A stretch of DNA of 64,000 nucleotides. It comes from Bryobacterales bacterium. GTDB lineage: Bacteria; Acidobacteriota; Terriglobia; Bryobacterales; Bryobacteraceae. Each line of letters opens with the position of its first letter. Position 1 is the first letter of the stretch. The notes under the pieces were generated by a model. The model was not told the origin of the DNA and searched no databases. It saw only the letters and a program-made list of their open reading frames with translations. Shown here one piece after another: positions 54,189 through 62,711 of this stretch. The stretch lies in assembly GCA_003135055.1 (NCBI GenBank), contig PLDF01000373.1, positions 1-64,000 on the forward strand, read 5' to 3'. The position numbers and the translations under genes are program-made.

Positions 54189-55719
54189 ATGAACAAAGAA
54201 ACGGATGTCGTTAGGGTTCACCCGGAGGGTGAGGTCCAAATTGCAGCGAATCAGCCAGCAGAGACCGTCGCCAGCCTGGATACCTTCGCTGGCAAGATTC
54301 ACGTGAAGTGGTCGCCGGAAGCCACAGTGAGCAGCCTGGGCCTAATGCCGTTCTTCATCGAGTTCCTGAAGACCAGTGGCCTTTTCGACAAATGGGTAGA
54401 GGATTGCCGTCTGCGCTACACCAGTGGGAACGCACCCAAGGTGCGGGATGTGCTGGGAACTCTGGTTCTGTCGGTGCTGGCCGGCCATTGGCGGTACGCC
54501 CACATCAGCGCGATCCGGGCCGATGGCGTCAATCCGGGCTTGCTGGGAATGACCGGGGTGGCGAGCGAGGATTCCGTGCGTAGGGGGATGAAGGCGATGG
54601 AGGCGGCGGCCAGCGGAGAGTGGATGAAAAAGCATCTGAAGGCCAGCTACGCGCCGCTGCTGCAAGAGCCCTGGATATTGGATGTGGACACCACCGTGAA
54701 GCCGTTGTATGGCCACCAGCAAGATGCCAAGGTGGGCTACAACCCGACCAAGTTAGGGCGTCCGTCGCACGCCTATCACAGTTACTTCGTGGCCAATATT
54801 CGGATGGTGCTGGACATGGAAGTTCAGGCGGGGAATCGACGGCTCCCATATATGCTCAGCCGGAACTGTGGGCCTTTGTGGACGGACTGGCGGAGCGGGA
54901 CCGGCCCCTCTTCGTGCGCGGGGACTGTCATTGGGGAACGGAGAAAGCCATGCTGGGGGCAGAGGAGCGCAACCTCGGACACCTGTTCAAGCTCAAGCAG
55001 AGCCCGAAAGTGAAGAAGTTGATTGGACAAATCTTCCAGAAGGAGGATTGGGTAGAGGCGGGGCAACAATGGCAGGGGAGGGAGGAGGTGCTGCGGTTGA
55101 GCGGGTGGAGCAAGGCGCGGCGGGTGGTGGTGCTGCGGCGGCCGTTGAAGAGCAAGCCGGCAACGGAAGTCGAATCGGTGGGCCAGAAGAAGTCTAAACG
55201 AAAAGCGGCCAAACAGTTGACCTTGGATCTACCGGAACTAACTTACCAGGGAGTGCAGTATGAGTATGCGGTGCTGGTAACCTCGTTGACGGACGAGGTG
55301 AGGAGTGTGGCGCAGCACTACCGGGATCGGGGCGATGCGGAGAATAACTTCGACGAATTGAAGAACCAATGGGGTTGGTCGGGCTTCCCACAAACGATCG
55401 GAAGCGTTGCCAGATCACGGGGCGGATCATCGCTTTGGTTTACAACTGGTGGACGATCTTCATGCGCCTGGGAATCCCGGACAAACATGCCGAAGCCATC
55501 ACCTCGCGGCCGTTGGCGCTGCACGGCATCGCCCGCCAGACCCGTCACGGGAACCAGACCACGGTAAGGTACGCGAAAACCGGCATTGAGGCAACACGGG
55601 AAACGAAGGCGCCGGAAAAATCCGCGTTAGGCGGATCCCCCGGCGTGGGCAGCGAAGGGGAGCGCAGCGGTAAAATTGGCGGGATGTGCTGCCCAAAATC
55701 GTCGCGCTGTTGCTGTTGA
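54189..55719 (+). mobile_element. Decayed IS with an IS1380-like DDE transposase in three frames
   Basis: Three successive frames give one transposase of ~500 residues. Frame one (from ATG 54189) has the first catalytic Asp in WILDVDTTVKPLYG and KLGRPSHAYHSYFVANIR. After a shift near 54835 comes the second Asp in LFVRGDCHWGTEKAM, then the Glu region GDAENNFDELKNQWGW. After another shift near 55390 comes ITGRIIALVYNWWTIFMRLG and the C-terminus. These motifs suit the IS1380 group, but the family is not certain. Terminal inverted repeats were not found. It is inactive because of two frameshifts. Confidence 0.75.
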
Positions 55720-55785
55720 TCGCCGCCGCTGACGGCCAGGACGGGCCGATTAACCCTCGGCCGCAGCTTTAAACAATCTGCCCCA

Positions 55786-56487
55786 CTAACTCAAAAACCA
55801 AGCCGTCTCACCCCCTCCTCGGAGTCCGATCTGCGACGGGTATTTCTTTGGATCGTACTCTTCGCCAAACACATGGCCCAGCGCCTCGGCCTTATCCGGC
55901 CCAGGCGCATATACCACCGTATGTTTCGCGGCCAACAGCACCCCAGGCAACAGCGTCACCCGCCACTGCTTGAACTTCGCCGCGAAGGTGGCCGCTGCAA
56001 TCCCCGCGCGGTCGTCGATTAGCGGATCGCCCGGAAACAGGCTCGCCGTGTGTGCGTCGGGTCCCATGCCGCGATGGATTACGTCGAAGCTTGGCAGTTC
56101 CCGTTCCGTCAAGCCGAAGAATGCGCGAATCTCGTCCGCGTAACGCGCGGCGGCTTCTTCAGGCGCTATCTCGCCCACAACGCGGTGCACCTGTGCTGCC
56201 GGAATTCCCGCGGGCTCAATCAGGTATTCCTTCACGAACTTGTAATTGCTGGCGCCATCCGTAGGCGGGACGCACCGCTCGTCCACCCAAAAAATATGCA
56301 CGCCCCGCCAATCGAACTGCGCGGCGGCCATCCGCGCGAACATCAGCTTGGGCGACGACCCTCCCGAAACCGCCAGCGTGGCGCGCCCATTCGCGCGAAC
56401 CGCATCGCCCAATACCGCCAGCACATGCCGCGCGCAAGCTTCGGCCGCGGCGCCTTCGTCGGCGGATACGATACGCCGCACGCTCAT
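55786..56487 (-). CDS. pgl: 6-phosphogluconolactonase
   Basis: 233 residues. It hydrolyses 6-phosphoglucono-lactone in the oxidative pentose phosphate pathway. Family motifs are LAVSGGSSPKLMFARMA, FWVDERCVPPTDGASNY and GMGPDAHTASLFPGDP. Length is normal for the SOL/DevB type. It is the last of three tightly joined genes; its ATG overlaps the stop of opcA (ATGA). Confidence 0.93.
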   Translation of the reverse strand: MSVRRIVSADEGAAAEACARHVLAVLGDAVRANGRATLAVSGGSSPKLMFARMAAAQFDWRGVHIFWVDERCVPPTDGASNYKFVKEYLIEPAGIPAAQVHRVVGEIAPEEAAARYADEIRAFFGLTERELPSFDVIHRGMGPDAHTASLFPGDPLIDDRAGIAAATFAAKFKQWRVTLLPGVLLAAKHTVVYAPGPDKAEALGHVFGEEYDPKKYPSQIGLRGGGETAWFLS

Positions 56488-57485
56488 TGCCCGCCGCCGG
56501 CCAGGCGCTGCGCCGAGGCCAGCGTCTTCTCGAAGACCGGGTCGCGGTCCACGATGCGCAATTCCTCGGCGATCAGCGAGTATTCAGAGCGCTCCGGCAG
56601 GTTGTTGCAATAGGCCAGTCCGCCAACGGTCACGATCAGCCGCGCCCCGCGCCGCGCCAGCTCGGCGGAAAACTCGGGCCCGGAAAGCTCGATTCTCCGC
56701 AGCTCGCCCGTTACGCTTTCGCTCGTCCGCGCCATGTGGAATTCCGGGTGCACGCCGGCCGACGCCAGCGCATCCATCACCCACGCGCCCAGATACCATG
56801 CCGCTGCCGGGGGCTCGCCCGCCGCCTCAATTGCCACCTGCGTAATGCGCAGCGACTCCGCCAGGTTGTGCCGGTTCTCAAAGACCTGCGACAGAGTCTC
56901 GCGCCAGCGGGTGAGCCGCGTCCAGGAAAAATCGCCCACCAGAGCGCCGTTTGCGGACCGGTCGGCGATTCGCTGCAACGCAGCTTGCGGATTGGGCAAA
57001 CCGGCGCTATCGAGAATCACTCTCTGCGCCATCGCCGCGATGGGCTGGAACGCCGGCATGTCGAGAATCCGCGCGCTCCGGCACCACAAAACCAGCGGCA
57101 GATCCGCAACCGCGAGCGGCAGCACCACCGAAGGCAAATCCGCCAATGCCGCATCGGTGGCCGTGATTTCCACCTGCTCGCAACAGACCTTGCGATGCTG
57201 CCCGAAGGGCATCCAGCATTGCGCGGAGACACGCTCCGTGAGCATTCGGCCGCCGGCGCCGCGCAGCCGCACCACGATCGCGCGCGCCGGGTATTCCGGC
57301 ATCAGCGCGGCGATGGTCTCGCCCAACTCCGCTACATCGTCGCTCTCTTCGGTGAGCGCCACCAACGTCATGGAGCACGCGCGCAACGCTCCGTCCGCGG
57401 CCTCTCCGTGAGTCTCCTTACCCAGGGTGACCCACAAGTCCGAGAGCTCGCGCAGGATCTTTTCGGGAGCGATGCTGCCGCCCAT
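56484..57485 (-). CDS. opcA: Glucose-6-phosphate dehydrogenase assembly protein OpcA-like
   Basis: 333 residues from ATG 57485, which overlaps the zwf stop by one base (TAATG) and has GGAGGAA nine bases upstream inside zwf; a start at 57500 is less likely. Recognisable OpcA blocks are VVLPLAVADLPLVLWCR and SANGALVGDFSWTRLTRWRE, and the late SEYSLIAEELRI. OpcA activates or assembles G6PDH in cyanobacteria and actinobacteria. Its place between zwf and pgl is the usual one and supports the call. Confidence 0.85.
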   Translation of the reverse strand: MGGSIAPEKILRELSDLWVTLGKETHGEAADGALRACSMTLVALTEESDDVAELGETIAALMPEYPARAIVVRLRGAGGRMLTERVSAQCWMPFGQHRKVCCEQVEITATDAALADLPSVVLPLAVADLPLVLWCRSARILDMPAFQPIAAMAQRVILDSAGLPNPQAALQRIADRSANGALVGDFSWTRLTRWRETLSQVFENRHNLAESLRITQVAIEAAGEPPAAAWYLGAWVMDALASAGVHPEFHMARTSESVTGELRRIELSGPEFSAELARRGARLIVTVGGLAYCNNLPERSEYSLIAEELRIVDRDPVFEKTLASAQRLAGGGQ

Positions 57486-59005
57486 TACGGCTTCCTCCAT
57501 GCGTGCCCGTTGCGTGCGAGCATTTCATCCGCCGCGGCCGGTCCCCAGGTTCCGGCGTCGTAGTTGGGAAAATCGTATTTGGTTTCGCGCCAGACGGTTT
57601 GGATAGGCTCCACCACGCGCCAGCTCGCCTCCACCATATCCTGGCGAGTATAGAGCGTCGGGTCGCCAACGATCGCGTCCAGCAGCAGCGTCTCGTAGGC
57701 CGAGGGCGAACGCTCGCCGAAGCTCGATCCATAGTTGAAATCCATCGAGACCGGCCGCAGCTTCATTCCGGAGCCGGGCCGCTTGGAAAGAAACTTGAGC
57801 GAGATGCCTTCTTCGGGCTGAATGCGCACCAGCAGCAGATCGGGCGAGCTATCCGGGCATTCGCCGTCGAAAATCGCGAGCGGCGCGGGATTGAATTGGA
57901 TTGTAATCTCCGTCACGCGCTTCGGCAGATGCTTGCCGGTGCGCACGTAGAAGGGCACGCGCGCCCAGCGCCAGTTTTCCACGTAGAACGTCACCGCCGC
58001 GTAGGTATCGGTCTGCGATTGCGGGTCGACGCCTTCCTCCTGGCGGAACCCCGGCAAGTCTTTGCCGCCGATCCTGGCGGGTCCATACTGCCCAGGGATG
58101 GCGTTCTGGCGAATCTCGTCCGGCTTCATGAGGCGGATGGAGCGCAGCAGCTTCGACCGTTCGTCGCGCACCGCATTGGCGTTGAAACTCGAGCTGGGCT
58201 CCATCGCGATGGTTGCCATCACCTGCAGCAGATGGTTCTGGATCATGTCCGCCAGCGCGCCCGCTTCCTGATAGTACGCGCCGCGCCCTTCGACGCCGAT
58301 GGATTCCGCCGCGGTGATCTGCACATGGTTGATGTACCGGCGGTTCCACAGCGGCTCGAAAATGCCGTTGCCGAAACGGAAAGCCAAAATGTTCTGGACC
58401 GTCTCTTTGCCCAGGTAATGGTCGATGCGATAGACCTCCGCTTCGGCGAAGACTTCGTGCAGCTTGTCGCTCAGCTCGCGCGCGCTTTCAAGGTCGTGCC
58501 CGAACGGCTTTTCCACCACCAGCCGCCGCCAGCCGGCGCCCTTTCCTAATCCCGCCGATCCCAAACCGAGCGCCGCGGGCGCGTACTGGCTAGGCTGCGT
58601 GGAAAGATAAAACAGCACGTTGCCGCCGGTCTGCCGCTCAGATTCCACTTGCTTCAACTTCGTGGCGAGATTCTGGTAAAGCGCCGGATCGGCAATGTCG
58701 CCCGCCACGTAGTAGAGGCCGCCGGCGAAGGCGCGCCACACATCGTCCTGGATCTCGGTGTCTTCGGAAAACTTCTTCACCGATTCGAGCATCTTCTCGC
58801 GGAACTGCTCGTCGGTCATCGGCGAGCGCGAGATGCCGACCACGGCAAAGCCGGCCGAGAGGCGCCGGTCGTACGCCAGGCGGTAGAGCGCGGGCATCAG
58901 CTTGCGCTTGGTAAGGTCGCCATTGGCTCCGAAAATCACCACGGCGCACTCGGGAACGCGCCGCTCGAAGCGAAGCGGGTCCTGGAATGGATTCTCCTGC
59001 GGCAT
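57485..59005 (-). CDS. zwf: Glucose-6-phosphate 1-dehydrogenase
   Basis: 506 residues from ATG 59005; the open frame extends 26 codons upstream without family similarity. The NADP motif GANGDLTKRK is at 26-35 and the active-site motif RIDHYLGK at 193-200, with EKPFGHDLESA at ~165. It oxidises glucose-6-phosphate to 6-phosphogluconolactone, producing NADPH. First gene of the zwf-opcA-pgl unit; all three overlap and so are probably made in fixed proportion. Confidence 0.97.
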   Translation of the reverse strand: MPQENPFQDPLRFERRVPECAVVIFGANGDLTKRKLMPALYRLAYDRRLSAGFAVVGISRSPMTDEQFREKMLESVKKFSEDTEIQDDVWRAFAGGLYYVAGDIADPALYQNLATKLKQVESERQTGGNVLFYLSTQPSQYAPAALGLGSAGLGKGAGWRRLVVEKPFGHDLESARELSDKLHEVFAEAEVYRIDHYLGKETVQNILAFRFGNGIFEPLWNRRYINHVQITAAESIGVEGRGAYYQEAGALADMIQNHLLQVMATIAMEPSSSFNANAVRDERSKLLRSIRLMKPDEIRQNAIPGQYGPARIGGKDLPGFRQEEGVDPQSQTDTYAAVTFYVENWRWARVPFYVRTGKHLPKRVTEITIQFNPAPLAIFDGECPDSSPDLLLVRIQPEEGISLKFLSKRPGSGMKLRPVSMDFNYGSSFGERSPSAYETLLLDAIVGDPTLYTRQDMVEASWRVVEPIQTVWRETKYDFPNYDAGTWGPAAADEMLARNGHAWRKP

Positions 59006-59115
59006 TGAACTCAAAATAGCATGAGGAGCAATTCGGACGTGTCGCCGGGTTGCCGGGGCGGGTAAATCGATTCGCCGCCGCACAGCTCGAATCCGGGATG
59101 AGATAGTCTCGAAAC

Positions 59116-59298
59116 ATGAGTACCCGGAGCCCGATAGTTCGGGAGCTGCGCGTCCGGGCAGTGCGTGTGCCGATGCGGGAGCCGCATCGGACGGCCAGTG
59201 GCATAGTCGCTGAGTCGCCCCTCGTCTTGACCCACGTCGTCACCAATGCTCCCTTACGAAGTCACGGATGCCCGCTGGTAGCCGTTTTCTTCTCATAG
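59116..59298 (+). pseudogene. N-terminal remnant of a mandelate-racemase/enolase-superfamily enzyme
   Basis: The frame MSTRSPIVRELRVRAVRVPM continues REPHRTASGIVAESPLVLTHV, the N-terminal capping domain of the MR/MLE family, then breaks down after ~55 residues. The catalytic barrel is missing. It is followed by a fragment of the repeat also found at 3598-3644. Confidence 0.6.
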
Positions 59299-59403
59299 CC
59301 CCATAATGACAATATGGGTGCTTAACGTTTCGGGGATTTCGCGGCTATGTCGCGGAATCCGCTCCTCTACGGTCGCGGCTTCTGTTTCGGATTTCGCTTT
59401 GAC

Positions 59404-60084
59404 ATGCGGACAACCGCCGTACTGATTCCCGTTTTGGTCGCGGCGCTCTCCGCGCAGCCGCTGCAGAACGCCATTCGCGAGCGTATCGCCGGCTTTCCCG
59501 GCACGGTATCGCTCTACGCCAAGAACCTCGGCACTGGCGCCGCAATCGGCATTCGCGAGGCCGGCCCGGTCCCTACCGCGAGCACTATCAAGCTGCCCAT
59601 CATGCTCGCGGTTTTCGACGCCGTGGCGCGCGGCCAGGCGAAATGGGACGAGCCGCTCACTCTCACCGCGCAGCAAAAGGTGGCCGGTTCCGGCGTGCTG
59701 GGCGTGGAATTCTCCACCGGGTGCCAACTGCCCATCCGCGACGTGCTGCACCTCATGATCGTGCTCAGCCACAACACCGCAACCAATATGATCCTGGAGC
59801 GCTTCACCGCCGGCGCCGTCAACGCCTATCCGGATAAGCTCGGCATCAAGACCACGCGCTCCATGCGCAGAGTGATGGGCTCAGGTCCCGCCGCCGGATT
59901 CTCCGCCGCCGGAACGCTTCCCGAAAACCGGAAATTCGGGCTGGGCGTCTCCACGCCGCGCGACATGGTGACCATTCTCGAACCCCTCGACCGCGGCGAG
60001 ATCGTCAGCCCCGAAGCCTCGCGCGAGATGCTGGCGATTCTCAAGGGGACGGCGGTAATACGTGGGCCCATGTCAGCGGCGTAA
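59404..60084 (+). pseudogene. Class A beta-lactamase, C-terminus lost
   Basis: A signal peptide (MRTTAVLIPVLVAALSAQ) is followed by the SxxK motif Ser60-T-I-Lys63 (ASTIKLPIML) and SxN Ser122-H-Asn124. The reading frame leaves the family after about SREMLAILKG; the KTG motif and last strands are missing, replaced by a few codons and a stop at 60084. The omega-loop Glu is not clear. It would be an inactive serine beta-lactamase. The break coincides with the start of the next fragment. Confidence 0.75.
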
Positions 60085-60458
60085 TTCACCCCGATCAACA
60101 CGCGCTTGCGTTCGCCGCGGACGGCAACGTTGTGTACTTGGGAAACGATGGCGGCGTATATCGGACGGCGAACTTTACCAGCGGTAATGCGGTATGGGGC
60201 CAGTTGAACAACTCATTGTCCCTGACCCAGTTTTCGCGAGGCCCGGCTCTGAATCCCGGCGACATCGATATTGCCCTCGCCGGTACCCAAGACAATGGAA
60301 CGCTACGCTACGGAAACCCGCTCTGGAACTGGTCGACTTGCGGCGACGGCGGCGCCGTAGTCATCGATCCGCTGGTCCCCGGCAATATCCACCCTCACAC
60401 CGGGCCTCTCAAAACCGGACATTTCTACTTGGGCTTGACAGCGGACAAAGTTTCGTGA
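60063..60458 (+). pseudogene. Fragment of a BNR/sortilin-like propeller protein
   Basis: A frame open across 60063-60458 reads WAHVSGVIHPDQHALAFAAD, then VVYLGNDGGVYRT and WGQLNNSLSLTQF. These are typical of large exported BNR-repeat proteins of Acidobacteria, where blades show DGGVYRT. It has no start, signal peptide or C-terminus and is joined directly to the truncated beta-lactamase. Confidence 0.65.
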
Positions 60459-60960
60459 GTTTCGTGTCAAGTTTTCGCAGGCTTCGCGGTTTCGGCGGTA
60501 TCGCGGGGAGTGAAGCGGCGTGGATCGCGGATTGGTTTGGCGCCGCTTGAGAATCGGGTCTTCATTGCTGTTTGCGGCGGCATTGGGCCGCGATCCGAGG
60601 CAGATGGCTGGGTTTCCGCGGGGGCTTGCGGGGGCGTTCGGGCCGGGAAATGGGGCGGGCTCCGGTTGGGGGTGCTGCGGGAGGTGGGGTTTTCGAATTT
60701 TGCGGACCGAACCCAAATTCGCGGAACCGCGTGTGGATTGTTAGGTTTCGGGCTACGATGGCCTCTGGCGACTTCTCCTGCCCGGTCCCGCCCGGTTGCG
60801 CGTGCGGTAGTCCGATGCTCCGGACAGAGCCGGAGATTCTCGAGGTAAGACATGCTTCTCCCGGGCCCGTCGGATCTACCGGCATGGCGTTCCGAATGGC
60901 GATCGGGCGTTCCCGCCCCGGCGCGTGAATCCAGGTTGCGATTTCTGCCAAGATTGGTCC
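60459..60960. other. Stretch without a recognisable gene
   Basis: 502 bp, very GC-rich. Several open frames on both strands have skewed composition and no family features. No repeat of the families described elsewhere was recognised. It lies between the fragment region and the M20 peptidase gene. Confidence 0.5.
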
Positions 60961-62205
60961 ATGTCCGATCACCGCAGATCCGATCACCAGATGTCCGATC
61001 ACCAGGAGAACCTGCTCAAAATTGTCGACGCCTTACAGTCCGAGATGATCGATTTCACGCGCGAGTTGGTCGCAATTCCAAGCGAGAACCCGCCCGGTAA
61101 CGAATACGCGCGATGCGCCGAAGCGATCGCCCAAAAGCTCAAACAGATCGGACTGGAGCCCCGCGTGATCGAAGTACCCGCCCCAATACCGGGCGAGCGG
61201 CCGGGATATTGTGTGACCGCGTGTCACGGAGAAGGCGAACGAGCGCTCTACTTTCATGGGCATTACGACGTAGTTCCGCACTCAGTGGAAGGCCAGTTCG
61301 ACCCCGTAGTCAGGCAGTCGAATTTGTTTGGCCGCGGATCGTCCGACATGAAAGGCGGCCTCGCCTCGATGGTTTTCGCCGTTCATGCCCTTCGGCGCGC
61401 GCGGACGCGCCTGAATGGCCGCGTGGAACTAGTCGTCGTTCCCGATGAGGAAACGGGGGGCGGGCGGGGCTCGGCCTGGCTCAGCCGCTCAGCCGATTTC
61501 GGCAAAGGCGGCATTGGAATGATGACCGCGGAGCCCACGTCGGGAGTGATCTGGAACGCGAACCGCGGCGCGATTTCGCTCCGAATCACCGTTAATGGCA
61601 AGCCGGCGCACGTTGGATTGAGCTGCCAGGGAGTCAATGCATTCGAGCGCATGCTGATCATTGCCCGTGAGCTGGAAAAGCTAAAGTGCGAGATCGAGAA
61701 ACGCGAAACAGGATTTCCGATCCGTCCACGGGCGGCGCGGCGCTCGATCCTGATGATGGGGGGCGAATGCCGGGGCGGCTCAAATTTCAATCTTGTGCCC
61801 GGAACCTGCTCTTTCACGGTGGACCGGCGCATCAATCCCGAAGAAGACGCCGAGACCGAAAAGCGCCGCCTGCTGGATATTCTCGACCGGCTCCGTCGAG
61901 ATGGAATCGACCATGAAGTGGAGATCCTTCAAGAGGGATCTTCCTCCGGCGTGCCGGAAGAGCATCCGTTCGCCCGGAGGCTGGCCGGAACGGTCGAGTC
62001 GGTCACGGGTAAGCGGGCCCCGTTCGAGATGTGTCCCGGATTGCTCGAAACGCGCTTCTATGCAGAGCGCGGTATTCCCGCCTTCGCGTACGGCCCCGGC
62101 ATCCTTGCCGTCTCGCACGGACCAAAAGAGTTTGTCCCCATCCAAAACATTCGAGATTGTGCGGCTGTGTATGCCATGGTTGCTCAAGCGGCGCTGGCGG
62201 AGTAG
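60961..62205 (+). CDS. M20-family metallopeptidase (ArgE/DapE/CPG2-like)
   Basis: 414 residues from ATG 60961; ATG 60991 is an equally good alternative because the first residues come from a short duplication (MSDHRRSDHQMSDHQ). Metal motifs are YFHGHYDVVPHS (HxD), GRGSSDMKGG (bridging Asp) and PDEETGGGRGS (Glu pair), and the late His in VSHGPKEF. The dimerisation domain begins near ISLRITVNGKPAHVG. It hydrolyses an N-acyl amino acid or peptide in the cytoplasm; the exact substrate is unknown. Confidence 0.9.
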   Translation: MSDHRRSDHQMSDHQENLLKIVDALQSEMIDFTRELVAIPSENPPGNEYARCAEAIAQKLKQIGLEPRVIEVPAPIPGERPGYCVTACHGEGERALYFHGHYDVVPHSVEGQFDPVVRQSNLFGRGSSDMKGGLASMVFAVHALRRARTRLNGRVELVVVPDEETGGGRGSAWLSRSADFGKGGIGMMTAEPTSGVIWNANRGAISLRITVNGKPAHVGLSCQGVNAFERMLIIARELEKLKCEIEKRETGFPIRPRAARRSILMMGGECRGGSNFNLVPGTCSFTVDRRINPEEDAETEKRRLLDILDRLRRDGIDHEVEILQEGSSSGVPEEHPFARRLAGTVESVTGKRAPFEMCPGLLETRFYAERGIPAFAYGPGILAVSHGPKEFVPIQNIRDCAAVYAMVAQAALAE

Positions 62206-62236
62206 GGCACAGAATTTGGGCCGGCGACTAGCTTAG

Positions 62237-62489
62237 AATACGGTCTCGTATTTCGACAAGACCACTCCCTCACGGTCGTGCCTCCGAACGGAGCCGCGCG
62301 CGTCAGCATGCGGTGTGGGAATACGTGTCCGAACTTTCGAAACGGTGTACTTAGTTAGTACCCCGTTTTATAAATACGGTCTCGTATTTCGACAAGACCA
62401 CTCCCTCACGGTCGTGCTCCGAACGGAGCCGCGCGCGTCAGCAAGCGGTGTGGGAATAGGTGGCCGAACTTTCGAAATGGTGTACTTAG
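62237..62489. repeat. Duplicated ~118-bp block with embedded palindromes
   Basis: 62237-62354 and 62373-62489 are near-identical and differ at only a few places. Each begins AATACGGTCTCGTATTTCG, contains CACTCCCTCACGGTCGTG and CTCCGAACGGAG, and ends TGGTGTACTTAG (first copy CGGTGTACTTAG). The copies are separated by 18 bp. The region between the M20 gene and the MetE-like gene carries no gene. Confidence 0.92.
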
Positions 62490-62711
62490 CGAGAGTCAAA
62501 CAATAAACCGGACAAATGTTTGGAAGGGAGCGCATTCGAAACAATCCATCCGTAGCGTTTTGGCCGGAACCGCCAGATAGATAGCCGGGCGGCACGATCA
62601 CAATCGGCAAGAGAGGCAATTTACGTTTCATAGCCCGCGCCGCGGAAAGCCCCGGATCGCAGTTGCCGACACCTGCTTTGGGCCGATGTCCGCATCCGAT
62701 CGGGTCATTAA

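Noticed and set aside
54189..55719. Programmed frameshifting in the transposase
   Set aside because: IS1380-like elements normally have one continuous gene, and two separate shifts with no clear slippery pair fit decay better.
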